A stretch of DNA of 21,419 nucleotides from Candidatus Gottesmanbacteria bacterium RIFCSPHIGHO2_01_FULL_46_14 (GCA_001780895.1 MFJJ01000007.1:1-21419); one strand, 5' to 3'. Shown: positions 7,216 through 16,050, counted from the first letter of the stretch. Translations and numbers: made by a program. Notes: generated by a model not told the origin, from the letters alone.

Positions 7216-7412
7216 TGCTTTAATTGTACCAAAAGCCAGAACAGGATGAACGCGCTTCCGTACCACGTCAACCGCTCGGCGGTAAAAAAAATCCACTGCG
7301 CAAATAACGGCATTGCCAAAACAAAACTACCAAGTCCCGCCCACAACAACCAGCCAGGCCTTTTGAGAAGCAACAGTAGTACTACAAAAAAAACAATATC
7401 TTGTGGTTTCAT
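7212..7412 (-). CDS. Small two-helix membrane protein, unknown function
   Basis: A 66-residue protein with two or three hydrophobic segments (about 7-20, 22-42 and 51-64) and a conserved-looking core FAQWIFFTAERLTWYG between them. It has no signal peptidase site and no known domain. It is coupled on both sides by 4-base ATGA overlaps, with the 448-residue membrane protein upstream (7409-7412) and galE downstream (7212-7215), which argues strongly that it is a real gene. Its place after a GT-C-like protein suggests an accessory subunit or stabiliser of that protein. That role is inference from position only. Confidence 0.75.
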   Translation of the reverse strand: MKPQDIVFFVVLLLLLKRPGWLLWAGLGSFVLAMPLFAQWIFFTAERLTWYGSAFILFWLLVQLKQ

Positions 7413-8755
7413 CGTATTTTCCAGACAGCAAGTTTGGTAAACGCCGGGTCACGCTGAAGGTTTGGCAGTGCGCTTACCGATGCAATATACTCTTGCCGAA
7501 GCGTATCGTCGTACTGCCTCTCTGTCAAAAAAATTTCTCCGCGACTGTCCCACGGAACAATAATATAACCTTCCGGTCCAATTTGTCCGGCAATCGCGGG
7601 GTGCTCTGTGGAAAAAAATGCATATCTCGATACGCTCGGTACCCAAAAGCTAGAAGACTTTTCCGAGGACAATATCAATTCTTTGAGTTTGATATATTCC
7701 GGATCAATCGGCTTCGGTTGAAACGTTCCGGTAAGCTCGTGGGTAAGTGCTTGCCGAATGAGTATAGCCCAAAGCAGAACTATGAGTATGGATGGAACTT
7801 TGGATTTAGGGATGATATAGGCATATGCGAGCGCTACGAGAAGGTAAAATTTGGTGGAGTCCCGAAAGAGCCAAAAACCCGGAACATAGGTAAACAACCA
7901 TGTATATATTCCACCGAACGGCTCTTGTGTACCTTTGGCCAAAAACGCACCGACGAGTGCGAGCAGACCATACGGTATTGCTTTCCTTTTCTCACTCCCA
8001 AACAAAAACGCTGAAAAGGCAATAGTCGGAATGACAAGAAACTCCGGTTGCATAAAGTACACTTTGCCGAATATATTCTCGGGCCAGTTGGGATGGAGAA
8101 GAGAAATTGTTTGTGAAAACGATGCAAAGCTCAAAAACTTCAGCATTCCCGCAGACGCATCCGACAAACGCTCCCCTAAAACACTGGGCGAAAATATCAT
8201 CGGAATAATCCAATATAAATGGATAACGAAAACACCAAATAAAACGAACAACAACTTTTTCACTTTCGGTCTCGTTACAAACAATGCTGCTACTATCGTT
8301 AATAATGCTATACGCGGATCAAACATGGCCTGAATCACGATCAGAAAAAACGAGAGTCGAGAAAAAACGAGAGGAGCAATCGCATAGGCCATCGCGACCC
8401 CCATCTGTCCCCCACCGACGATCATCAAAATATAGGTATTTGTTGTATATATTAAGACACTAATCCATGATCGAAACGCACGGTAACTTGAAAACGCCGA
8501 TAGTATTATGAACGGCAAAAACCAGAGCAATTTCTCGGCTACTTCCCAACGGATTCCCACTACGGTGACAACAAATTTCGTAATGATCTGGTAGTACGGC
8601 GCAAGCCACAAAAATCGCGCCTCGGGAAACCATGAAAATGCGCGGATGTTCTCAGTGAAGAGGTAGGGCCAATCGCCGGCAGACAATGGGCGCAGTGTCA
8701 GCCATGGAAGATAAATGAATCCGATGATCGACAAAACAAGAATGGGAATAGCCAT
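7409..8755 (-). CDS. GT-C/YfhO-like polytopic membrane protein, 448 residues
   Basis: A membrane protein of roughly ten or more helices with an acidic first-loop motif LSAGDWPYLF (D28), the place where GT-C glycosyltransferases keep their catalytic Asp. A later segment, GTQEPFGGIYTWLF...PGFWLFRDSTKF (about 275-300), matches a similar stretch in the 1119-residue protein of the same operon (GTHPPLG...PGFVIFR, about 353-376), so the two are probably paralogues. The last 100 residues are soluble and likely extracytoplasmic (WVPSVSRYAFFSTEHPAIAG and on). Its proposed job is transfer of a lipid-linked sugar on the outer face. It begins after the 107-residue membrane gene with a 2-base gap and is ATGA-coupled to the 66-residue gene. 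The family assignment is tentative. Confidence 0.7.
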   Translation of the reverse strand: MAIPILVLSIIGFIYLPWLTLRPLSAGDWPYLFTENIRAFSWFPEARFLWLAPYYQIITKFVVTVVGIRWEVAEKLLWFLPFIILSAFSSYRAFRSWISVLIYTTNTYILMIVGGGQMGVAMAYAIAPLVFSRLSFFLIVIQAMFDPRIALLTIVAALFVTRPKVKKLLFVLFGVFVIHLYWIIPMIFSPSVLGERLSDASAGMLKFLSFASFSQTISLLHPNWPENIFGKVYFMQPEFLVIPTIAFSAFLFGSEKRKAIPYGLLALVGAFLAKGTQEPFGGIYTWLFTYVPGFWLFRDSTKFYLLVALAYAYIIPKSKVPSILIVLLWAILIRQALTHELTGTFQPKPIDPEYIKLKELILSSEKSSSFWVPSVSRYAFFSTEHPAIAGQIGPEGYIIVPWDSRGEIFLTERQYDDTLRQEYIASVSALPNLQRDPAFTKLAVWKIR

Positions 8756-8757
8756 GA

Positions 8758-9081
8758 TTACCGTCGGCCTTTGGTAAAACCTATCAGTCTATGGATGATG
8801 ATAACCCAGAGGGAAGCGTAGATGAGGACGCCGATCGATTCGGCAAAAAAAGGTAGTCGCGCAAGTGTGAAAACAAATGCGATAATAAATAGCGCAAACG
8901 TTAAATACCAGAGCAGGATGACCCGAAACTTAATAATTGCCAGAATGACGAACATGAGAATGGCAAAGTAGATCAGCCAAAGTCTGCTGATAAACACCAC
9001 ATTTACATACGGCAGGTCACGAAAAAAAAGCGTAAGTAGAATAAGGATCAACAGTACAAAGAGCTGTCTACTACTAAGCAT
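8758..9081 (-). CDS. Small polytopic membrane protein, unknown function
   Basis: A 107-residue, almost wholly hydrophobic protein with about four helices (8-22, 28-48, 50-72, 76-95) and a basic tail (HRLIGFTKGRR). I chose ATG 9081 because a perfect AGGAGG lies four bases upstream. ATG 9132 in the same frame would add 17 residues lying wholly inside the preceding gene. The start overlaps the end of the 1119-residue gene by 8 bases, and the stop lies two bases before the next start. No known domain is recognised. By position it may be a helper of the two flanking GT-C/YfhO-like proteins. Confidence 0.75.
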   Translation of the reverse strand: MLSSRQLFVLLILILLTLFFRDLPYVNVVFISRLWLIYFAILMFVILAIIKFRVILLWYLTFALFIIAFVFTLARLPFFAESIGVLIYASLWVIIIHRLIGFTKGRR

Positions 9082-12000
9082 GTTGCCTCCTGCGACGAGC
9101 GAGCCAGTAACCGATATATCCAATGCTTCCAACGACTGTCAGCATACTTACAAGCTTTCCATAGAAAAAATAGTCCTCTCCTTTATAATGGACGACGAGC
9201 TCACTGGTGGTGGGGTTCCCTTCAATAATCCAGGCATTGGCATAGCCGTTAGCGCGCACGTGTTTCGCAGGCGCACCAGTAAGCTCCCACCAATCGTCAT
9301 AGCGCTGGGAAAAAACTAAAACCTTCGGCATTGGGTTATCGGTAACACCGGTTACTCGATAGCTTGTGGAATCGATTTGTTGGAACGAAACAGGTGCGGT
9401 AACAGCTACTGGTACGTCTTGAGGGTAAAGCAGAAGCACCGGATAGAGGATTTCACTGATTTTAATTTGAAACTGTTTGTCGATAAGCTCTTGCGTTAGA
9501 TTAGGTGCACACAGCGCAATGAGCACCTCTTTTGTTCCTTCCGACGCCTCAATGATCTGCTCGTTTTTTTCAGTCAGACCACTCACGAGAAGCCGAACGG
9601 CGTTTTTGAGTTTCCTTGCAGTTACTCCCTGGTCCCATATAAATAAAAGCAAATTATCAGAAAAATCATTGAGGTAGAACGCATCAAGTTTATAGAGTTT
9701 TTGACTACCGACGTTGGCACGGGTGCCAAAGCATGTATTATCTCCGGGTACACTAAACTCCGTCTCAACGAAGCTCATCTCATGAGTACTTCCTGGTTGT
9801 TGGGGAAACGAAAGCGTGAGTGTATGAAATCCATCAGGAAGTCGCAGCCTGCCAAAGGATAACCATCGACTCCTCAATATCATGTCAGTGACAATGAGCT
9901 CTCGCACGAGCTTGTTGTCAATACTTATAGCAAGTTGATTTCCCTCTCTGATAAAAGGCCTAAATTCGTCTGTGCGAACAAGTATCTCAAATTCGCCGTC
10001 GCCAAGGAGAGAAAATTGGTAGACACGATTGTTTGACTCTTCAAGGGATAGCTCTGGCAATTCGAATTGTTTTTCCAGTCGACTAATTTCTCCAAAAATA
10101 TAACCTAAGAGAACGGTTTGTATTCCAGCAGGAACATTTTTATTGAGGTTTGGACGCAGGAAGTTTCGCTCGGCTCTGAGATAGTCACGAATGTCTTGGG
10201 CGACTTCTATTTTTTCCTGAAGTGATGGCAACTTCCGGAAGTTCTCCTCAATAGAGTGCAGAAGCATCGTATATCGATCAACAATATTCTGAGACAATGC
10301 TTTTTGACGAAAAAGCATTTCATTGATCTCACTGACCCGTTTGAGAGAAATTCCCAACATATGGTAAATTGCTGGCTTTGGTTCTTTGGGTATCGATCGG
10401 CGATTCTCTAAAAAGAGGACCATCTGATAGAAGGGATCATCAGGTAAAATACTGCGTTCAGGAAACGAGATCACCGGCCGATTCTTGTACGGACACGTCA
10501 GACACGTTGGAATAATGAAATTAGAAGCTTGCGGCGCCATCTCCAGTCGCTTCCCGTCACTTGTGTCTATAAAGGTATTTGTTTCTCCAATAAACTCGTA
10601 ATAAGGATCAAGTTCTTTGATGTTTCCGTGGAGCGTCAAGAAACGATCGGTGGTATAAAACGTTGGTAATGGAGACGCTCGGAGTGAATATGCGTCCCAC
10701 TGTCCGAAGGAACGCATAAAGGCAAATTGACTGTTGTTTTGCACCGCGCGGACAAACGCGTCCGTATCAATCGGTACGACCGATCGGGGATCACTGATGA
10801 CGTCTTTCTGGACTAAAACGTAGGAGATGTCCAACATCGAGTCAAGTTTTTTGACAATTTCTCCGTTACTCTCCACAATGGCTTTATACAAACTTGCGAG
10901 CATTGTCCGTTCGCTGTTATTGATTTGGTCGTTATTGATAACGACTGGTTTGCCACTCATGAGTGTTGGCAATGACTGGAAACTGAGATATCCCCAATTG
11001 TACGCACTATAGAGAAGGTCAGGACTGTTCGGCGGGAGAAGCAACACCCTACCATCGCGAGATTTTTCATTATTGAGCCACTGCCCAAATTCATACACGT
11101 ACGATGGAACAGTGAGTCTGGTTGAGAATATATCCCGCCAGGCAAAGAAATTACCGGTGAAATAGGGATAGTGATAGGCAAAAACAATCGCTGCTAGACC
11201 AATAAACACCAATGTTCGAGTACGTTTTGAAAAACTGTCGACTAGATACGCTGTGAGGAATGCCGTCGCCAAGAATATGGCCGGTGCAAATTTATAGTAA
11301 GGAGTCCGGAATATGACAAACCCCGGAATTCTTTCGACAAAGAATTGATAAATAAATCCCAGCGGTGGGTGCGTTCCCGCGGCAAAAAATAATCCCAAAA
11401 GGTACACAACAAAGAAATACGCCACGATGCGGTGGCTATCTGTTTTCTTTGCCACGAGAAGGGCGGCGAGCACCAAAAGTGGCCAGAAGTAGCTTACGGC
11501 AATCAGCAATGGTTGTTCGAGTACATATTTGGCATAGGGATGCTCTGGGTTGTCGTACCACTCCGGTATTCCCTCAAGACGCATGAGATTGAGAAAGCTC
11601 GTGTTGGCACTTATCTCGGCTGCCCAACTGATGATCCCAGAAACACCGCCAACCGTCTCAATGCCGGGAGCAGACCTTGAGCGTATTTTGGCGTATGCCG
11701 GAATGAGGAAATACGCGTTGGCAAGCAAGCTCAATAGTATTGTCGCCACAGTAAAGAGCACCAGACGGCGGATCGCGGCAAAGTTTTTTGCATACCAATA
11801 TGCGAGCATTTTTAGAATAAGTAACATGCCAACCGCCACAATTGCTCCGCCGTACAATGGAACACCGTATAGTCCTCCCGCATTGAATACAAAGAGGATA
11901 AGAGAGATGAGCACTGCTCCCATAAAAACGGAAAGCTTCCCTCGCGTCACAGCGAAAAAAACGGAAAGAACCAGTGGCATTGCAATATAGGCGGAAAATT

Positions 12001-12433
12001 TACTCTTTTCGCCAATCCACCATCCTTGGAGAATAAAATAGTTAAACTGGTATAAAATGACCGCCGTGAACGGAAAGATACTGCTCTGGGGACGTAGTGT
12101 TCGTGCAAGTATATAGGCTGATACCCCTATGAGGAAAAACCAAAAAACGTAGATTATCTGTTGCCCTCTCTGAAGCGATATGCCAAAAAAACTGGGGATT
12201 GCATCAATAAAGTGGATAGGTATAGTACCCAAGATAAGCGATTGGTCATGACCAAAAAAATTTTGCGACCAAGTATGAAGTCTATTTTGGAGAAATGGTT
12301 TAGCTTCGAGGGGATAAGTGTTATCATGGCCCACAAAAATCGTACCCTCTCGATACCATAAAAGCGGCGTCAAGCTAAGAACGAAAATGACGAGTAGTTC
12401 AATAACGGTTCGTTTCCACGAGTGATGGTTCAT
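9074..12433 (-). CDS. Very large GT-C/YfhO-like membrane protein with extracytoplasmic domain, 1119 residues
   Basis: Residues about 1-430 hold ten or more membrane helices. The first loop has VGHDNTYPLEA (D37), a position and style typical of GT-C transferases and YfhO/AftD-like proteins. The GTHPPLG...PGFVIFR segment follows at about 353-376. From about 440 to 1085 lies a long soluble, presumably extracytoplasmic region with a helical stretch rich in charged residues (around RVSEINEMLFRQKALSQNIV). It ends in a beta-rich part containing QRYDDWWELTG and HVRANGYANAWII, resembling the terminal domain of YfhO and AftD-like enzymes. A final helix (GKLVSMLTVVGSIGYIGYWL) and a RRRRQHA tail close the protein. 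A sugar transfer on the outer face is likely; donor and acceptor are unknown. The start overlaps the upstream GT2 by 35 bases and has no good Shine-Dalgarno. Confidence 0.78.
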   Translation of the reverse strand: MNHHSWKRTVIELLVIFVLSLTPLLWYREGTIFVGHDNTYPLEAKPFLQNRLHTWSQNFFGHDQSLILGTIPIHFIDAIPSFFGISLQRGQQIIYVFWFFLIGVSAYILARTLRPQSSIFPFTAVILYQFNYFILQGWWIGEKSKFSAYIAMPLVLSVFFAVTRGKLSVFMGAVLISLILFVFNAGGLYGVPLYGGAIVAVGMLLILKMLAYWYAKNFAAIRRLVLFTVATILLSLLANAYFLIPAYAKIRSRSAPGIETVGGVSGIISWAAEISANTSFLNLMRLEGIPEWYDNPEHPYAKYVLEQPLLIAVSYFWPLLVLAALLVAKKTDSHRIVAYFFVVYLLGLFFAAGTHPPLGFIYQFFVERIPGFVIFRTPYYKFAPAIFLATAFLTAYLVDSFSKRTRTLVFIGLAAIVFAYHYPYFTGNFFAWRDIFSTRLTVPSYVYEFGQWLNNEKSRDGRVLLLPPNSPDLLYSAYNWGYLSFQSLPTLMSGKPVVINNDQINNSERTMLASLYKAIVESNGEIVKKLDSMLDISYVLVQKDVISDPRSVVPIDTDAFVRAVQNNSQFAFMRSFGQWDAYSLRASPLPTFYTTDRFLTLHGNIKELDPYYEFIGETNTFIDTSDGKRLEMAPQASNFIIPTCLTCPYKNRPVISFPERSILPDDPFYQMVLFLENRRSIPKEPKPAIYHMLGISLKRVSEINEMLFRQKALSQNIVDRYTMLLHSIEENFRKLPSLQEKIEVAQDIRDYLRAERNFLRPNLNKNVPAGIQTVLLGYIFGEISRLEKQFELPELSLEESNNRVYQFSLLGDGEFEILVRTDEFRPFIREGNQLAISIDNKLVRELIVTDMILRSRWLSFGRLRLPDGFHTLTLSFPQQPGSTHEMSFVETEFSVPGDNTCFGTRANVGSQKLYKLDAFYLNDFSDNLLLFIWDQGVTARKLKNAVRLLVSGLTEKNEQIIEASEGTKEVLIALCAPNLTQELIDKQFQIKISEILYPVLLLYPQDVPVAVTAPVSFQQIDSTSYRVTGVTDNPMPKVLVFSQRYDDWWELTGAPAKHVRANGYANAWIIEGNPTTSELVVHYKGEDYFFYGKLVSMLTVVGSIGYIGYWLARRRRQHA
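9086..9091 (-). promoter_or_regulatory. Strong Shine-Dalgarno AGGAGG that fixes the start at 9081
   Basis: The minus strand reads AGGAGG-CAAC-ATG within the 3' end of the 1119-residue gene, where it also encodes part of the basic C-terminal run. It is the clearest ribosome binding site in the window and decides between ATG 9081 and ATG 9132. Confidence 0.8.
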
Positions 12434-13421
12434 GGCGATAAAACTTTAAACTCTTAAACAAGTAATAATAGTATAGTACAGGTGGATCACGCCAGATGGT
12501 TTGGAATAAAACGCTGTCGCTTATTTTACGCTGCGCCTGGACCGCCCGGCGTTTTTTGAGTATTTTGGGCAATCCCCAAAGAGTGCTCATGATAGCCCGA
12601 AAAACCGCCGCGGGATAGAGGGCAAACGAAATGACGTAGAACACACACAAAACGGGAAACAATCGGAGCATGCTTGAGCATGATAAATTTTTTATAAACG
12701 AGGCGATCCTATTTCTATACGATAAGTACATAATGAAGTCATTGGTCATTTGTTTATGCGTATCGACTGCCTCGTAATGGTAAATCACCGATTGTGGCTC
12801 ATAGATGACTTTGTAACCAGAGAGCCACAGCCGGTGACACAAGTCTGTTTCTTCAAAATAAATAAAAAAATCTTCATCAAATATTCCAATCTGATCGAGT
12901 GCACTTTTTCGAAGTAACATGGCAGCACCTTTGGCTGAGTAAATGGTCAAACGCTGGTTGTACTGGAGCGTGTTTGCAAATTTACGATATCCATAATGAT
13001 ATAAAAAACCTGTACTTGTCAGATATGATCCGACTGCGTTGAGAAGGTTATGATCGTCCCCATAGACAAGTTTGGGTTGTACACAACCGACTGACCGATC
13101 CGCCTCCATTGCCGTAACAAGCGGTTCCAAAAAATGCTTCTCGACCTCTGTATCATTATTTAATATACATATATATTTCCCGCGGCTGGCAGCAATACCA
13201 TCATTATTACCGCCGCTATAGCCACGATTGATCGCATTGACTATGATACGCACATGTGGAAATTTTTGCTTTATAAAGAAAACTGAGTCATCAGTTGAAT
13301 TGTTATCGACGACGATTAATTCAAAGGGTTTATAGGTGGCTTTCCCGAGCGACACCAGGCACTTACCGAGATGCGCTCTTCCGTTCCAATTGAGAATGAC
13401 AACGGAAACAAGCGGCTTCAT
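12399..13421 (-). CDS. Glycosyltransferase family 2 (rhamnosyltransferase-like), 340 residues
   Basis: A GT-A domain at residues 1-260 with VVILNWNG, VDNNSTDDS (39-46), NRGYSGGNNDG, the metal-binding NNDTE (88-92) and the acceptor/base motif EETDLCHR (190-197). A hydrophobic segment at about 263-285 would anchor the C-terminus to the membrane. The tail KISDSVLFQ...LYYYYLFKSLKFY is shared in outline with the GT2 at 19662-20702, so the two are paralogues. The family transfers rhamnose or related deoxysugars to lipid-linked acceptors in O-antigen and rhamnan pathways. It starts 3 bases after the epimerase stop and overlaps the next gene by 35 bases. Confidence 0.93.
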   Translation of the reverse strand: MKPLVSVVILNWNGRAHLGKCLVSLGKATYKPFELIVVDNNSTDDSVFFIKQKFPHVRIIVNAINRGYSGGNNDGIAASRGKYICILNNDTEVEKHFLEPLVTAMEADRSVGCVQPKLVYGDDHNLLNAVGSYLTSTGFLYHYGYRKFANTLQYNQRLTIYSAKGAAMLLRKSALDQIGIFDEDFFIYFEETDLCHRLWLSGYKVIYEPQSVIYHYEAVDTHKQMTNDFIMYLSYRNRIASFIKNLSCSSMLRLFPVLCVFYVISFALYPAAVFRAIMSTLWGLPKILKKRRAVQAQRKISDSVLFQTIWRDPPVLYYYYLFKSLKFYRHEPSLVETNRY

Positions 13422-13424
13422 TGT

Positions 13425-14453
13425 TTAGATTAATTGTTGTTTCCACGTCTCCGGGGCTTGAGGGCTATCCAATTCCAAACCGTTTTCTAAATATTTAAAT
13501 TTCTGCGACCCCATGGACTTTGCCCATGCAATCATTTTAGCGACGCCAAGAGAGAGCGTTGTTGAAGTCTTATACCCCAAGAGCTTCTTGGCTTTATCAT
13601 TGGTGCAATATGCCTCAACGACCTCCTGAGGACGCAGAGGTACGTGTTTAGGAACCAGATGAGCAGGGATGTTGCCATCGGAATAGAAATTTGAAAGAAC
13701 GATCTTGGCAAGCTCATTAATTGTATGTTCTTCAGAGGGACCAAGATTGATAATTTCTCCTACCACATTATCGGCAAACCCGCATGCTACAAAATGAGGA
13801 TTAAAATCATCGATATAGGTAAAAGCGCGGTTTTGATTACCGTCGCCATAAATATAAAAGTTCTTATCGTTGAGTAGGCAATTGATGAAAATGCCGATCA
13901 CGTTTCGATACGGATCGCTCAAATTTTGACGCGGGCCATATACATTATGTGGACGAACGATCACGTATTCAAATCCATGAACTTTGGATAGTACCATCGT
14001 CGCCTCTTCCATTGCAGTTTTTGAAATTCCATAAATATCTTCGGGCGCAGGTTTCATATCCTCCGAAAACGGCACACTTCCAGCTCCATACACACTCATT
14101 GAGGAAGTCAAGATAACTCGTTTAAGGCCATGTTGTATAGCAGGAACGAGTGTATACATATATGCCAGAAAGTTTCTTTCCGTCGCGCTGACTGGAGTAA
14201 ACTGACTTCTACCTTCCGATGCGTCAGCCGCCAAGTGATACAGCAATTCCGGTTTAACTTTTTCTATAAGCGCTCTTGTTTTTTCACGGTCTCGAAGATC
14301 AAGTTTTTCAAAATGTGACTCGGGATTTATATTTCTCTCAAAACCTCCAGAAAGATCATCTACAGCAAAAACCTCACAATCACCACGCGCTATCAAGCTA
14401 TCCACAACATAGCTTCCCATAAACCCAGCTGCTCCGGTAACTAAAATTTTCAT
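13425..14453 (-). CDS. NAD-dependent sugar epimerase/dehydratase (extended SDR)
   Basis: A 342-residue nucleotide-sugar enzyme with the Rossmann motif GAAGFMGS (G7, G10, G13), VDDLSGG after strand 2, YHLAADAS, LTSSMSVYG (S118) and the catalytic pair Y141-x3-K145 (IYGISK). NVYGPRQN and an NRAFTYIDDF segment mark the sugar-nucleotide domain. It is closer to general epimerases of the WbpP/RfbB type than to GalE, and its product (galactose, galacturonate-type or 6-deoxy sugar) cannot be fixed from sequence. It sits one base after the methyltransferase gene and three bases before the GT2, so it may provide the donor for that transferase. Confidence 0.9.
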   Translation of the reverse strand: MKILVTGAAGFMGSYVVDSLIARGDCEVFAVDDLSGGFERNINPESHFEKLDLRDREKTRALIEKVKPELLYHLAADASEGRSQFTPVSATERNFLAYMYTLVPAIQHGLKRVILTSSMSVYGAGSVPFSEDMKPAPEDIYGISKTAMEEATMVLSKVHGFEYVIVRPHNVYGPRQNLSDPYRNVIGIFINCLLNDKNFYIYGDGNQNRAFTYIDDFNPHFVACGFADNVVGEIINLGPSEEHTINELAKIVLSNFYSDGNIPAHLVPKHVPLRPQEVVEAYCTNDKAKKLLGYKTSTTLSLGVAKMIAWAKSMGSQKFKYLENGLELDSPQAPETWKQQLI

Positions 14454-14454
14454 A

Positions 14455-15093
14455 TTATTTATCCTTCACCACCACCAACTGGGATGCAATCTGTGGGATA
14501 TAATATACGACAGGCGCAGAAAGAGCAGAAATAACACCCCATACTATCCAGGGTTTGTACAGTATATTTGCACCACCTTCTCCTCCACGGATAAATTTAA
14601 ATCCCCTCATCCCACGAGTCCTATACCCCATTTTTTTAAAATCTGATACACCCCATCCGGATTTATGCTCCTGATAAGGATTATCATCGTAGGCGGATTG
14701 TTTTGTAAATCCGTGCGGCGTAGCAATAAGCACCTTTTTTTTTGCTATTCTTTCCATAGAAGCGATAAGTTTCAATGCATCGTTCCTTTTAAAATGCTCG
14801 ATCACATCAAGCGCAATGACCGCATCAAAACTTTTAGGATTAAAAAATGTGTCTATTTTTAGTATATCACCAACCGTATACTCATCGTGTATCTTATTTT
14901 TTTTACTTTTTCGGATGCTCGGTTCAAAAACATCAATTCCAACAGATCGAAATTTTTTCTTAATTCTAGCAAGAGGTGAACTATCCCCGCAGCCTACATC
15001 TAAAACAGACTCCATCCCCGAGAGTTCCTCCTCAAGTCTTTTATAGTAAAACGAATCACCAAGGGTTACTAAAAAGGACCGTACATTCAGCAT
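14455..15093 (-). CDS. Class I SAM-dependent methyltransferase, 212 residues
   Basis: The SAM-binding motif I is SVLDVGCGDSSPL (29-41), with VGIDVFEP as motif II and FDAVIALDVIEHF as the motif IV region. A NPYQEHKSGWGVSDF segment follows, common in glycan-locus methyltransferases. The last 30 residues form a hydrophobic stretch (WIVWGVISALSAPVVYYIP) that may touch the membrane. It probably methylates a sugar or caps a chain; the substrate is unknown. The start overlaps the end of a 54-codon ORF by 7 bases, and that ORF encodes a peptide similar to this protein's own N-terminus. Confidence 0.88.
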   Translation of the reverse strand: MLNVRSFLVTLGDSFYYKRLEEELSGMESVLDVGCGDSSPLARIKKKFRSVGIDVFEPSIRKSKKNKIHDEYTVGDILKIDTFFNPKSFDAVIALDVIEHFKRNDALKLIASMERIAKKKVLIATPHGFTKQSAYDDNPYQEHKSGWGVSDFKKMGYRTRGMRGFKFIRGGEGGANILYKPWIVWGVISALSAPVVYYIPQIASQLVVVKDK

Positions 15094-15251
15094 CGATAGA
15101 ATTTTTTAACAAACTCGCCCCAACTTGTAACCTCGTGATGCCTTATAGAAGAAGACGAAAGATATGATACTTCTGCGCCTGACAGCTCTTTTTTTAACGC
15201 TTTATAATATGATAGATCCCCAATATAAACAAAAAGCTGACGGATGGTCAC
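15087..15251 (-). pseudogene. Remnant of a duplicated methyltransferase (54 codons)
   Basis: A short minus-strand frame (GTG start at 15251, TGA at 15087-15089) fills most of the 200-base gap between two methyltransferase genes. Its product contains IRQLFVYIGDLSYYKALKK then ELSG, which aligns with VRSFLVTLGDSFYYKRLEE and ELSG at the start of the next gene's protein. The following part, HHEVTSWGEFVKKFYR, resembles the HKSGWGVSDFKKMGYR region of the same protein, but the SAM-binding core between them is absent. This looks like an old tandem copy with an internal deletion. The frame is open upstream to the previous gene's stop and the GTG lacks a good ribosome site, so translation is uncertain. 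Confidence 0.5.
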
Positions 15252-15296
15252 GCCTCGTATTGTATGGTATTTGAAATAACTTGTAAATGCTCCGTG

Positions 15297-16040
15297 TTAC
15301 TTATACTTAGGTTTCTGAACTTTTATGGTAATAAAATGAGAATGGAATGGATCAAGCCAAGTAGCCAATCTACTCATACCCGAAACGAATGGATAGTATC
15401 CGCTACCAAGCCGCTGCTCAAACGAAAATCCATACGCTTCAAAGACGGCAATAAGACTTTTCAAAGTCAGTATTTTTATATGAGGGTAGGTTGAATCATC
15501 AAAACCACTATTGTCCTTCTTGCTCCAAGAGGCCGTTTTTTCGTTGTAATGAGGAGAGAGCGGATTGCCGACGTGCGCTCGCTTGATGAGGTGATGGGAA
15601 AAATCCTGGAATCCGAGAACGAGGGAGGCAATATTGTGCCAACTTGCTAAATTCTCTGTTGACACGACACAATAGCCACCAGGCACAAGTACTCTCCAGA
15701 CCTCCATGATGAAATTGTCAAGATCAACAATGTGTTCTATAACTTGGTTTGTAATGACAACGTCCATGGTTGCACTCTTAAATGGCCATCGTTTTTCCAA
15801 GTCAGCATGAAGCGCCAGAACACCTCGTTTTTTTGCCGCATCAAGACGTCCTCGCACTCCGTCAATGCCTGTGATTTTTTCGCAGCCTATCGCCTGTTGA
15901 AACCGGAGCGTGTTTTTACCATCTCCGCAGCCAATATCTAAAACGCGTGCCTTTTGGCTTACCTGTAAAAGCGAGCATATAGCGGCGATATTTTGCATGT
16001 AGGCCTGGGTCCACATGTACTCATAAAGACGGGATAACAT
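15297..16040 (-). CDS. Class I SAM-dependent methyltransferase (Methyltransf_11-like), 247 residues
   Basis: Motif I is ARVLDIGCGDGKNTLRF (31-47), motif II is ITGIDGVRGRLDAA, and motif IV lies around MDVVITNQVIEHIVDLDNF, followed by the typical WRVLVPGGYCVVSTEN post-motif strand. The C-terminal part (LGSGYYPFVSG...) matches the usual ending of glycan-locus methyltransferases. It is the first gene of the central minus-strand operon, and its ATG is two bases from the possible upstream ATG (16043) of the divergent GT2. It probably methylates a sugar or lipid-linked intermediate; the substrate is not visible. Confidence 0.9.
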   Translation of the reverse strand: MLSRLYEYMWTQAYMQNIAAICSLLQVSQKARVLDIGCGDGKNTLRFQQAIGCEKITGIDGVRGRLDAAKKRGVLALHADLEKRWPFKSATMDVVITNQVIEHIVDLDNFIMEVWRVLVPGGYCVVSTENLASWHNIASLVLGFQDFSHHLIKRAHVGNPLSPHYNEKTASWSKKDNSGFDDSTYPHIKILTLKSLIAVFEAYGFSFEQRLGSGYYPFVSGMSRLATWLDPFHSHFITIKVQKPKYK

Positions 16041-16050
16041 AATTGTTTAA

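Noticed and set aside
7216..7296. N-terminal extension of galE to ATG 7296
   Set aside because: The extra residues are unlike any GalE start, the Rossmann strand begins at ATG 7215, and that ATG is coupled by ATGA to the upstream stop.
7403..8014. 203-codon plus-strand frame opposite the 448-residue membrane protein
   Set aside because: It is antisense to a well-supported gene, has no recognisable domain, and looks like the chance mirror of a hydrophobic gene.
11550..11990. 146-codon plus-strand frame opposite the 1119-residue gene
   Set aside because: Antisense shadow of a membrane-helix region, with no motif and no ribosome site that would support it.
12666..12682. Direct repeat GAGCATG twice within 17 bases
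   Set aside because: It lies in the GT2 coding frame, is too short, and is not repeated elsewhere, so it is not a meaningful repeat or CRISPR unit.
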